From the NCBI GenBank assembly GCA_017399915.1, contig JAFQAS010000050.1, forward strand, positions 62,001 to 126,000: a DNA stretch of 64,000 nucleotides. Direction: 5' to 3'. Positions 46,173-53,219 of this stretch are shown piece after piece; within the stretch, counting starts at the first letter, position 1; each line of letters starts with the position of its first letter. Origin of the DNA: Muribaculaceae bacterium. Its GTDB lineage: Bacteria; Bacteroidota; Bacteroidia; Bacteroidales; Muribaculaceae. A program made the position numbers and the translations under genes. Under the pieces are notes generated by a model that saw nothing but the letters and a program-made list of their open reading frames with translations, was not told where the DNA came from and did no database searches.

Positions 46173-46225
46173 CGTTATATGTTGTTTTTAATTATTATCA
46201 ATTATAGTATATAAGTTTGCCTCTT

Positions 46226-46265
46226 AAAAAAAGACTAAGCCGGACACCTTATCAGGAAGCCGGCT
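46226..46265 (-). terminator. his operon attenuator
   Basis: On the minus strand AGCCGG (46265..46260) and CCGGCT (46243..46238) pair around an inner CCT/AGG stem, and a T7 run follows (46232..46226): an intrinsic terminator between the leader peptide and hisG. Confidence 0.8.
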
Positions 46266-46328
46266 CGGTATTTTTTGTTTTATTCAATTCATAAAAGATT
46301 TACACATACCTCATAACCATGCTCCCCA

Positions 46329-46376
46329 TTAGAGAACAAGATGATGATAATGATGATGTGTAGCGTTGTAAATCAT
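46329..46376 (-). CDS. hisL: His operon leader peptide
   Basis: A 15-residue leader, MIYNATHHHYHHLVL then TAA, with five His codons in six positions (CAT CAT CAT TAT CAT CAT). It sits between a perfect -7 box and the terminator at 46265..46226, about 155 nt before hisG. When charged His-tRNA is scarce, ribosomes should stall on the His run and the terminator should not form. The peptide and terminator are directly visible; the mechanism is the well-known his attenuation applied here by inference. Confidence 0.88.
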   Translation of the reverse strand: MIYNATHHHYHHLVL

Positions 46377-46404
46377 ATTTTGATTAAAAATTCTGATATT
46401 TTGT

Positions 46405-46435
46405 GCAAAGATACAATCTTTTTGTTACAAATGCA
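46405..46435 (-). promoter_or_regulatory. his operon promoter
   Basis: On the minus strand a TATTG region near 46436 (TTG), about 20 bp, then a perfect TATCTTTG (46412..46405), roughly 30 nt before the leader peptide ATG. Confidence 0.6.
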
Positions 46436-46539
46436 ATAGTTTTTGTGGAAAATTGTTATAAATTGTATCTCTAAAGCAACAATTAGCGATTCTTTTTATA
46501 TTGTAACATGAAAAAGAAAAGAGATGCGCTACGAATTGA

Positions 46540-47034
46540 TTATTTTTTGCGAGTGTATAGTTGTATGTTGGTGGTGCCTTTTGATACGATATTGTTGCCA
46601 TCAACGGCAGCGTTTTTGATGCCGAAGGTGGTGTTTTCGTTGTGTGCATTTTTTAATTGCTCGTTGGCATAGTTGGCCATTGCGAGTATGTGATTGAAGA
46701 ATATCGGTTCTTCGTATGCCATCACAGTGGTCACGTTGATAGTTGCCTGATTATATGAAATCTCCAAACAGCTATCGTTTATTTCCCAAGATCCGTTGAT
46801 CGATGCACGAGCAATTGTGTCGGTGTGAGTGCCATCGAGAAAAGCCCACGATTGAGTGAGGGTGTAATCATCGTTGAGGGTCAATGTTTCAACTTGTTGA
46901 TAAAAGCCTGCGCCATCTACCTCGTCTTCATATTCATTTACCCACGTGCCAAAGAACTCATCGCCTCCCGAAAGACACGATTGGAGCAATGTGAGCGTCG
47001 CAACTGCGATAAATATCTGCTTTAAAAGGTTCAC
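46540..47034 (-). CDS. Lipocalin-like lipoprotein, unknown function
   Basis: A 164-residue lipoprotein with lipobox LLQSC (Cys20). The body begins FFGTWVNEYEDEVDGAGFYQQVETLTLNDDYTLTQSW, with GSWEINDSCLEISY after it, a pattern seen in small lipocalin-like Bacteroidetes lipoproteins that use a GxW motif. No enzyme motif. It ends with basic residues (LYTRKK). It lies 15 bp after the ychF stop on the same strand and could be co-transcribed with it. Confidence 0.6.
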   Translation of the reverse strand: MNLLKQIFIAVATLTLLQSCLSGGDEFFGTWVNEYEDEVDGAGFYQQVETLTLNDDYTLTQSWAFLDGTHTDTIARASINGSWEINDSCLEISYNQATINVTTVMAYEEPIFFNHILAMANYANEQLKNAHNENTTFGIKNAAVDGNNIVSKGTTNIQLYTRKK

Positions 47035-47049
47035 AACAACGTGATTTTA

Positions 47050-48153
47050 TTATACATTGAAACGGAAGTGCATGATGTCGCCATCTTGCACCACATATTC
47101 TTTACCTTCCACATTCATTTTTCCGGCTTCTTTCACAGCGGCTTCACTTCCGAGAGTGACGAAATCATCATATTTGATAACTTCGGCACGGATAAAACCT
47201 TTTTCAAAGTCGGTGTGGATAATTCCTGCACATTGAGGAGCTTTGCTGCCACGAAGGAACGTCCAAGCGCGCACTTCGTCGGCCCCGGCAGTGAAATATG
47301 TTTGTAGGTTGAGAAGGGCATAAGCTGCACGAATCAAGCGAGCCACTCCCGATTCTTCAAGACCGATTTCGGCAAGGAATTCTTGGCGTTCTTCCCATGT
47401 GTCGAGTTCGGCGATGTCGGCCTCGGTTTGAGCAGCCACGATGAGGATTTGCGCGTTTTCATTTTTCACAGCTTCGCGCACTGCTTCAACGTATTTGTTG
47501 CCGTTTACTGCCGATTCGTCGTCGACGTTACACACATACATCACAGGCTTGTTGGTCAACAAGAACAATTCGCGTGCAAACTTTTGTTCGTCAACAGTTT
47601 CAAATTGAACCGAGCGAGCAGGCAACCCTTGGTCGAGCGCTTCTTTGTATTGTTTCAACACTTCATATTGCATTTTAGCCACTTTATCGCCACCTGTTTG
47701 AGCTTGTTTTTGAGTTTTGGCGATGCGAGCCTCAACGGTTTCGAGGTCTTTAAGTTGCAATTCGTAGTCGATAATTTCTTTGTCGCGCACAGGGTCAACA
47801 GTGCCGTCAACGTGAGTGATATTATCGTTGTCGAAGCAACGTAGCACATGAAGAATGGCATCGGTTTCACGAATATTTGCGAGGAATTTATTCCCTAATC
47901 CTTCACCTTTTGACGCGCCTTTCACCAATCCGGCGATGTCGACAATTTCCACTGTGGCTGGAACCACGCTGCGAGGTTCACACATCTCAACCAATTTTGT
48001 GAGACGATCATCGGGAACGGTAATTACGCCGACATTAGGTTCGATTGTACAGAATGGAAAATTGGCTGATTGAGCCTTAGCGTTTGAAAGACAGTTAAAT
48101 AGAGTTGACTTGCCCACGTTGGGAAGTCCTACGATACCACATTGAAGTGCCAT
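47050..48153 (-). CDS. ychF: Redox-regulated ATPase YchF
   Basis: A 367-residue Obg-family P-loop protein that prefers ATP. G1 is GIVGLPNVGKSTLFN, G3 is DIAGLVKGASKGEGLGN, the G4 position has NVDDES rather than NKxD as is typical for YchF, and the C-terminus carries a TGS domain (TYFTAGADEVRAWTFLRGSKAPQCAGIIHTDFEKGFI). It binds ribosomes and responds to stress. A perfect -7 box TAACTTTG lies at 48198..48191, 37 bp upstream. Confidence 0.95.
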   Translation of the reverse strand: MALQCGIVGLPNVGKSTLFNCLSNAKAQSANFPFCTIEPNVGVITVPDDRLTKLVEMCEPRSVVPATVEIVDIAGLVKGASKGEGLGNKFLANIRETDAILHVLRCFDNDNITHVDGTVDPVRDKEIIDYELQLKDLETVEARIAKTQKQAQTGGDKVAKMQYEVLKQYKEALDQGLPARSVQFETVDEQKFARELFLLTNKPVMYVCNVDDESAVNGNKYVEAVREAVKNENAQILIVAAQTEADIAELDTWEERQEFLAEIGLEESGVARLIRAAYALLNLQTYFTAGADEVRAWTFLRGSKAPQCAGIIHTDFEKGFIRAEVIKYDDFVTLGSEAAVKEAGKMNVEGKEYVVQDGDIMHFRFNV

Positions 48154-48190
48154 TTATTATATATTTATTTGTTATTATTCAATTTCACTG

Positions 48191-48198
48191 CAAAGTTA
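48191..48198 (-). promoter_or_regulatory. -7 element of ychF
   Basis: TAACTTTG on the minus strand, perfect TAnnTTTG match, 37 bp before the ychF ATG. Confidence 0.5.
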
Positions 48199-48255
48199 CG
48201 CAATTTTATCGATAATTGAAAAGTCCAACAATGGAAATCATTAAAACCGGTTCAT

Positions 48256-48555
48256 CTACTCTTGAAGTAGTCGCTCAGCTGATTTATATTTGATTCTAAA
48301 ATAGTCGAGCAAAGACTTATAGCTATCTTGTGCCGACAGGCAGGTGTCAATGAGGTATTCAGGAATATGTTCCCACTGTTGCAACCCCCGATAATTAAAC
48401 ATTTTTATTTCATCGGTAATGATAAAAGGAACTATACCGTACGATAAACATTCCTTAAACATAATGAGCCTACCTATACGTCCATTCCCATCTTGAAAAG
48501 GGTGCATTAATTCAAATTTATGGTGAAAATCAAGAATACACCTACTGCAAACCAT
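48256..48555 (-). pseudogene. C-terminal fragment of a Fic-domain protein
   Basis: A 99-residue frame that opens inside a Fic domain: CILDFHHKFELMHPFQDGNGRIGRLIMFKECL contains the complete Fic motif HPFxxGNGRxxR, followed by the family's usual tail (VPFIITDEIKMFNYRGLQQW, TCLSAQDSYKSLLDYF). The N-terminal part of about 100 or more residues that normally precedes the motif, including any inhibitory helix, is missing: the frame meets a stop 13 codons upstream of the ATG and short tandem repeats begin there. Fic enzymes transfer AMP or related groups to proteins. It is probably a decayed gene; a short active protein is less likely. Confidence 0.75.
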
Positions 48556-48591
48556 TGCTTGTTTGCGTCGTAGGTGCCCGATTGAGTATCA

Positions 48592-48631
48592 GAAATAAAA
48601 TCAATTTGAAATAAAATCAGAAATAAAATCA
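48592..48631. repeat. Three copies of a 12 bp repeat
   Basis: GAAATAAAATCA occurs at 48592-48603, 48608-48619 and 48620-48631, just upstream of the truncated Fic gene. It marks a region of slippage or rearrangement. Confidence 0.75.
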
Positions 48632-48686
48632 ATGCCAAAATGTGAATAATAACAATTTAGAGTGTAGATAATTAGAATTTTATTGC

Positions 48687-48694
48687 TATATTTG
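48687..48694 (+). promoter_or_regulatory. Candidate -7 element upstream of a structured RNA
   Basis: TATATTTG, perfect TAnnTTTG, about 53 bp before the base-paired region beginning at 48747. No good TTTG at -33. Confidence 0.4.
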
Positions 48695-48746
48695 CACATC
48701 AACAAAACTAAAATTTATTTGCCTATGGTATATTAGCGTATTTAGT

Positions 48747-48952
48747 TACGCACATTTTAACATATTGGAAAAGCGTTTTTAGCTTTATTCTATCATCTCG
48801 GAAGTTTGGCGACTAAAATAGATTCGATAGGAATAATGGCAAAAATGTTCGTGCTTTCAGGCGCGGGCTTTTGGTTATTCTATTGAATCGGGTTACGCCA
48901 AACACCTCGAGATGGGAATTTCCTAAATGCACCGCGTTTTTTTATGTGCGTA
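48747..48952 (+). ncRNA. Candidate structured RNA with a 6S-like long hairpin
   Basis: There is no gene here, but nested complementary segments fold about 206 nt into one rod. 48747-48755 pairs with 48944-48952 (9 bp), 48767-48771 with 48919-48923 (5 bp), 48795-48800 with 48908-48913 (6 bp), 48804-48811 with 48896-48903 (8 bp) and 48821-48830 with 48880-48889 (10 bp with one G-U), leaving internal bubbles and a terminal loop of about 49 nt. Size and shape (a long rod with an open internal bubble) recall 6S RNA, which in Bacteroidetes is known as the 6S-Flavo type. A -7 box lies upstream. I could not test covariation or match a family, so the identity is tentative. Confidence 0.45.
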
Positions 48953-49055
48953 CTTATCAAGCACAGTGGTAGGATTGATATTCCTGTAAGGTGCAAGGAG
49001 TAACCCGAAAAGCCTTAAAATGAGTAGGGAATATTTTTAATAAATTTTTAGAAAA

Positions 49056-49403
49056 ATGAAAAGACATATATTTACATTTGTGCTGTTTGCTGTAATGGCT
49101 GCTTTTTCAATATTTGCAAATGGAGAAAAACGCTATGTGGCGAATAACGATAGTTGTGAACTTCTTGCTTCGAATGATTTCAAAAAGTGGTTTATTCGTG
49201 CAGCAACATGGAGTGAAAGCAAGAAAAAATGGCTACATCCACAATATATATACATATGTTGGAAACCCAATACGGGATTGTATATGTGGGAATATGGTGG
49301 TATAACAACTCCAGTTAAATCGTCAAATATAGAAGGCTATGACTGGATGGTGATTGATGGAAAGTTGAGATTCTATTTCAAGGATAGCGATTTAAAATGG
49401 TGA
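49056..49403 (+). CDS. Small secreted protein, unknown
   Basis: A 115-residue protein with a clear signal peptide (HIFTFVLFAVMAAFSIFANGE). The mature part of about 90 residues is rich in Trp, Tyr and Lys (WFIRAATWSESKKKWLHPQYIYICWKPNTGLYMWEYGG). No lipobox, no recognised family. It ends at a strong bidirectional terminator and is flanked by a structured RNA region and the CotH pair. Confidence 0.6.
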   Translation: MKRHIFTFVLFAVMAAFSIFANGEKRYVANNDSCELLASNDFKKWFIRAATWSESKKKWLHPQYIYICWKPNTGLYMWEYGGITTPVKSSNIEGYDWMVIDGKLRFYFKDSDLKW

Positions 49404-49434
49404 TATCGATAATGTAAGTGTACAATTTGATTGT

Positions 49435-49478
49435 AAAAGATAGGCTGCCAACTAATGATGTTGTGCAGCCTATCTTTT
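49435..49478. terminator. Bidirectional terminator between convergent genes
   Basis: AAAAGATAGGCTGC (49435-49448) and GCAGCCTATCTTTT (49465-49478) form a perfect 14 bp stem with A and T tails on both strands. Confidence 0.88.
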
Positions 49479-49536
49479 GTTGTTGTGAATGAATTTATTT
49501 AATTGGTTCGGTCTATTCTTATGATTAAAAAACAGA

Positions 49537-50892
49537 TTACTTGACGACCTCTTTTGATGCTTTGCCGGCTTGGACTTTGATGTAGATGCCGTTGGTGGGA
49601 TTGGTTACTTTTAAGCCTTGGAGGTTATAGTATTCCACCGAGGCATTTTCATTTGATTCGATGTTTTCGATACCTGTACCGGTCCATTGATCGTTAAGCC
49701 ATTTCACGCGAGCGTCGAGGAGTGCTTTAAATTCAGTGGCATCGGCAGTGGGGTTGGTTGAGCCGTATGATGGCCAACGTTGTGCATCACATGCTGCCGC
49801 ACTTGCGATTGATGTGATGAAACTGTCGATGTAGGCACTGATAGTGGGGTATTGGTTGTTGTAGAAGTCAGGCCACAATGCCTTTACTTTGGCTTGGAAC
49901 GCAGGGAATTTAGCAATCTCGGCGATCCATATTTGAGGCGTTTTGGGAGAATTGACATAGATGAATTGTTGTCCGTCGCGCATGAAAGCATCACCAAAAT
50001 CCCACACCGGACCAAAGTTCCAGTTTGAGGTCGCACCACGATCTTTGTATAGATAAGTGCTGCCATTAAACGCTTTGAAGTTATCCATCACCTCTTGCAC
50101 TATATAGTAGCGAGCAAGAGTGTCGAGGTCGATATATTCTTGCCATGCGGTGGAATTTTTGTCGGTAGCATAAATAGCGTCGTCCATTCCGTTGAGCTGG
50201 CTCATAAGGTAGCTGTTTTGTTGAGTAGAGAGTGCTTCGGGGTCTTTATATGTGAAGCGGGCAAGGCTGCCGTTGCCTTCGGTGATTGTCACCTGTTCGG
50301 TGCTTACCGCATTGTCAATCTCGAGCAACCAACCGCCGGTAATCAAAGTCGCGTCGGTGGCGTTGTCATCTTGTTTGGTGATGGGCACACGGTCTTTGTC
50401 GATGCGCACTGTCTCGGTCAAGAAATATAATCCTTTGTAGTCGCCATTTAGCACAAGTTCCACGGCGCGGCGGTCGGGAGTGTAGGCGAGATTCATCAAT
50501 TGGCTCACTTTATAACCGGTAGTGGCACGAAGAAACGCATGTTGGTCGTCAGCGTAAGCCATCAACGCATAGTTTTTACTTTTGCTCATGCCAAGTAGCT
50601 GAGTGCCCACAGTGAGTTTGAAACGATAAGGTTTCTTGTCATAGTCGGTCCAAGAGGCTTGACCGCGACCACGAATTTTCATCGCGGTTTGGCTTGTGGC
50701 CGAACCTAACGATGCATATCCCGATGACTTGCCATCGATATAAAATGTTGCATTGATATAGTTTTCGGTAGAGGTGATTTCGGCGCTGTTTTGAGAGGTA
50801 ATATAAACCACAGGCAGAGTTCCCGAAGGTTCTACGGCTTTTGCCGCAAATGTCGCAACAAGCGCAACGATTAGAAGTAAAGTTTTTCTCAT
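49537..50892 (-). CDS. CotH-kinase family secreted protein with a type IX secretion tail
   Basis: A 451-residue protein with signal peptide (LLLIVALVATFAAKAVE) and a CotH-like kinase core: MKIRGRGQASWTDYDKKPYRFKL, NYALMAYADDQHAFLRATTGY, VELVLNGDYKGLYFLTETVRIDKDRV and FGPVWDFGDAFMRDG, where the DFG-like segment and the GxY/TET motif are the expected nucleotide and metal site. CotH phosphorylates spore coat proteins in Bacillus; the role of bacteroidal members is unknown. The last 45 residues (VEYYNLQGLKVTNPTNGIYIKVQAGKASKEVVK) form a type A sorting domain, so it should be exported and attached at the surface. A close paralogue lies just upstream. A -7 box TATCTTTG is at 50972..50965. Confidence 0.85.
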   Translation of the reverse strand: MRKTLLLIVALVATFAAKAVEPSGTLPVVYITSQNSAEITSTENYINATFYIDGKSSGYASLGSATSQTAMKIRGRGQASWTDYDKKPYRFKLTVGTQLLGMSKSKNYALMAYADDQHAFLRATTGYKVSQLMNLAYTPDRRAVELVLNGDYKGLYFLTETVRIDKDRVPITKQDDNATDATLITGGWLLEIDNAVSTEQVTITEGNGSLARFTYKDPEALSTQQNSYLMSQLNGMDDAIYATDKNSTAWQEYIDLDTLARYYIVQEVMDNFKAFNGSTYLYKDRGATSNWNFGPVWDFGDAFMRDGQQFIYVNSPKTPQIWIAEIAKFPAFQAKVKALWPDFYNNQYPTISAYIDSFITSIASAAACDAQRWPSYGSTNPTADATEFKALLDARVKWLNDQWTGTGIENIESNENASVEYYNLQGLKVTNPTNGIYIKVQAGKASKEVVK

Positions 50893-50937
50893 ATAAATTA
50901 TTGATTTTGTTGTTTTTTGCTATAAATTGATATCGTG

Positions 50938-50961
50938 ACAATGTGGGTTTATCCACATTGT
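50938..50961 (-). promoter_or_regulatory. Hairpin at the start of the CotH transcript
   Basis: ACAATGTGG (50938-50946) and CCACATTGT (50953-50961) form a 9 bp stem with a 6 nt loop, directly downstream of the -7 box TATCTTTG (50972..50965). It may end the upstream CotH transcript, stabilise this mRNA or be an operator. Confidence 0.45.
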
Positions 50962-51066
50962 TGCCAAAGATACAAAAAAATGATGTGAAAATAAAAATGG
51001 GAATTTATTTCTTTCGACAAATCCCCACTTTATTACGATAAATTATATCATTTTATGTTTTTACCT

Positions 51067-52896
51067 CTATTTCACCACTACTTTTTTTGCCACAGTGCTT
51101 GAAAGGGTAGTCACTTTTACGATATAGATGCCGGAGGGGCAGTCGATTTGATATTCGTGAGTTTGATTGCTTTCGGCAGCAATCACTTTGCCCGAAATGT
51201 CACTCACTAATATCGACGAAATAGGGGAGAGGCTTGCTATGGTTATCAAGCCGTTGGCAGGAGTGGTGATTGCGATGTCGCTGTCGTGATTAATGCTTTC
51301 CACACCCACACCTTCGCCCCATTGGCTCACAAGCCATGCAATGCGATTGTCGAGACTCTTCACAAATTCATCTTTGGCCCATTCGATGTCGCCGTTGCCA
51401 TATTGTGGCCAACGAATGTAGTTGCTTTGCGATGCGCTATATATTTGGTTGACAAACGAGTCGATGTATTCATCTAACCCTTCGTAGTCGTTGCCCTTGA
51501 ATTGTTGCCACACTTCCACCACTTTTTGTTGGAATCGAGGAAATTTGGCAATCTCGCCTATCCACGTTTGCCCGAATGGGGGATATTGATATATGAAAAA
51601 TCCGTTGTTGCGACGATAAGAGTTGCCGAAGTCCCACACCGGGCCAAATATCCACTTTGTTTTCCCCTGGTCTTTATGTAGGTAGCAACTGCCGTGAAAC
51701 GACTCGGCATTGTCCATCACCTCTTGCACAATGTAGAAACGCGCCAATGAATCCATGTCGATATAATGCTCCCACGTTTCCGATGATTTGTCGGTTGAGT
51801 ATATCGCACTGTTTGCGGCAATCATTTGGGTGCGCAGATAGCGTTCTTGTTGAGAGGATAATATCTCGGGTGTTTTGTAGGTGAAGCGTATCACCTCGCC
51901 GTTGCCCTCGGTGATGCGCACTTGCTCCGTTTCGTCGTAGTTGTCAATCTCCACAAGCCAGCCGCCGGTGATTGTTGTGGCGTCGGTGGCAGTGTCGGGT
52001 TGCTCCACGATATTGACACGATCTTTTGCCACACGAATGGTTTCGGTCAAGAAATATAACCCTATATATTTGCCATTTAAAACCACCTCTAAAGGCTGTT
52101 GCGCCGGAGTGTATTTCAACCCCAATCGGCGACTCAATTCAAACCCCACGGTGTTGCGAAGGAATGCCATTTGGTCGTCGGCATGAGCCAATAGCGCGAA
52201 GTGCTTGCTTTTGTTCATGCCAAGTGGCGCGGCTTTCTTGTCAAATTTCAATCGGTAGGGCTTTTTGTCGAAATCTCGCCATGTGTAGTTGCCTCGGCCT
52301 CGTATTTGCAAGGCAAAAGCGCTGTCGGGCGATGCTATCGACTCAATCCCTTCGATACCCATGTTGTCAAGGTAATAAGTGGCATTGACATAATCCTCGG
52401 TCGATGTTATCTCCACTCCGCCATCGGTGTTGATATACATCACAGGTAGAGTACCCGAATAGCCTATATCGTTGGCATTGGGCGATTTCCAATAACCTTG
52501 CGCCCAGTTTTCGCCCGAGAGTGGGGTATAAGTGCCTCCCACCACTATTGTTTGGTCGGTAGTGGCAGTGCGATACTCATAATATTTGTTGCTTATCTCA
52601 TCTTTTACGGTTGAGAATGTTTTTTCAATCTTGCCGTCAGAGAGTTGGGTGTTGGCAAATGTGTAGCGGTACATATCGTTTACCTTCTCGGGGAAAGTGA
52701 TGCTCCACAAACCGTTGCCCTCGTCGGTCATCGACACGATATATGTTTCGGCACGCGAGTCGCTACCATACACAAATTTCACCTGGGCATATCCGGTCAA
52801 CGAATTGTCGAAATAAAACGTTCCCTTGGGAATATCAAGCGCCCAAGCCGACAATCCCACAAAAAACGCAACTATAATAAACGTAAATTTCTTCAT
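51067..52896 (-). CDS. CotH-kinase family secreted protein with N-terminal domain and type IX secretion tail
   Basis: A 609-residue paralogue of the neighbouring CotH protein. Start is ATG 52896 (MKKFTFIIVAFFVGLSAWA, a normal signal peptide), with TATTTTTG at 52930..52923 as a -7 box; a GTG at 52905 is less likely. An extra domain (about 20-140, IPKGTFYFDNSLTGYAQVKFVYGSDS) resembles starch-binding-like beta domains. The CotH core has LQIRGRGNYTWRDFDKKPYRLKF, HFALLAHADDQMAFLRNTVGFELSRRLG, LEVVLNGKYIGLYFLTETIRVAKDRV and FGPVWDFGNSYRRN. The tail (ISSILVSDISGKVIAAES...GIYIVKVTTLSSTVAKKVVVK) is a type A sorting domain. It may share a transcript with the downstream paralogue. Confidence 0.85.
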   Translation of the reverse strand: MKKFTFIIVAFFVGLSAWALDIPKGTFYFDNSLTGYAQVKFVYGSDSRAETYIVSMTDEGNGLWSITFPEKVNDMYRYTFANTQLSDGKIEKTFSTVKDEISNKYYEYRTATTDQTIVVGGTYTPLSGENWAQGYWKSPNANDIGYSGTLPVMYINTDGGVEITSTEDYVNATYYLDNMGIEGIESIASPDSAFALQIRGRGNYTWRDFDKKPYRLKFDKKAAPLGMNKSKHFALLAHADDQMAFLRNTVGFELSRRLGLKYTPAQQPLEVVLNGKYIGLYFLTETIRVAKDRVNIVEQPDTATDATTITGGWLVEIDNYDETEQVRITEGNGEVIRFTYKTPEILSSQQERYLRTQMIAANSAIYSTDKSSETWEHYIDMDSLARFYIVQEVMDNAESFHGSCYLHKDQGKTKWIFGPVWDFGNSYRRNNGFFIYQYPPFGQTWIGEIAKFPRFQQKVVEVWQQFKGNDYEGLDEYIDSFVNQIYSASQSNYIRWPQYGNGDIEWAKDEFVKSLDNRIAWLVSQWGEGVGVESINHDSDIAITTPANGLITIASLSPISSILVSDISGKVIAAESNQTHEYQIDCPSGIYIVKVTTLSSTVAKKVVVK

Positions 52897-53029
52897 ATTA
52901 ATCACAAATCATTTTCACAACGCAAAAATAATAAAATTCAGCGACATACACTTTTATTGATAACAAAAAACATTCACAAATGCCCATAAATAAATAATTA
53001 AAAAATCAAAACCCCACCACTAATTTCCA

Positions 53030-53053
53030 AGACAGAAGAACATAAGAACAAAA
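53030..53053. repeat. Left arm of a 24 bp inverted repeat flanking the CRISPR locus
   Basis: The 24 bases beginning AGACAGAAGAAC are the exact reverse complement of 59486-59509. Between the arms lies only the tracrRNA, cas9, cas1, cas2 and the array. Confidence 0.75.
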
Positions 53054-53131
53054 AAAGCCCCCACAGAGTATGCGGGGGCGTAGTTCTTAAAACTTCGGCA
53101 TATAGCCTTATTGTGATAAGATGTAGAATTA
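53050..53131 (-). ncRNA. tracrRNA of the type II-C CRISPR system
   Basis: The minus strand here encodes an RNA of about 80 nt with all tracrRNA parts. The anti-repeat (AATTCTACATC then TTATCACAA, about 53131..53111) pairs with the 5' half of the CRISPR repeat: 11 bp (GATGTAGAATT), a 4 nt bulge, 5 bp (TTGTG). A nexus-like hairpin follows (AAGGC...GCCG), then a strong terminator stem, GCCCCCGCA/TGTGGGGGC (53079..53057), with T7 (53056..53050). A perfect promoter, TTTG (53167..53164), 19 bp, TATATTTG (53144..53137), sets the start near 53131. It is divergent from cas9 and guides crRNA maturation and Cas9 loading. Confidence 0.92.
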
Positions 53132-53136
53132 TGTTG

Positions 53137-53167
53137 CAAATATATTATGTATTATTTTAAAAACAAA
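53137..53167 (-). promoter_or_regulatory. tracrRNA promoter
   Basis: On the minus strand TTTG (53167..53164), 19 bp, TATATTTG (53144..53137): an exact Bacteroidetes consensus promoter. Confidence 0.85.
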
Positions 53168-53219
53168 AAAAATATCATTATTTTTACGGAATAAATTAAA
53201 CTTATTAATCTTAAATCAA

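Noticed and set aside
48640..49050. tmRNA, RNase P RNA or SRP RNA as identity of the structured region
   Set aside because: The conserved segments of these RNAs (tag frame and CCA end, GAGGAAAGTCC-type core, GGAA-loop SRP helix) are not present.
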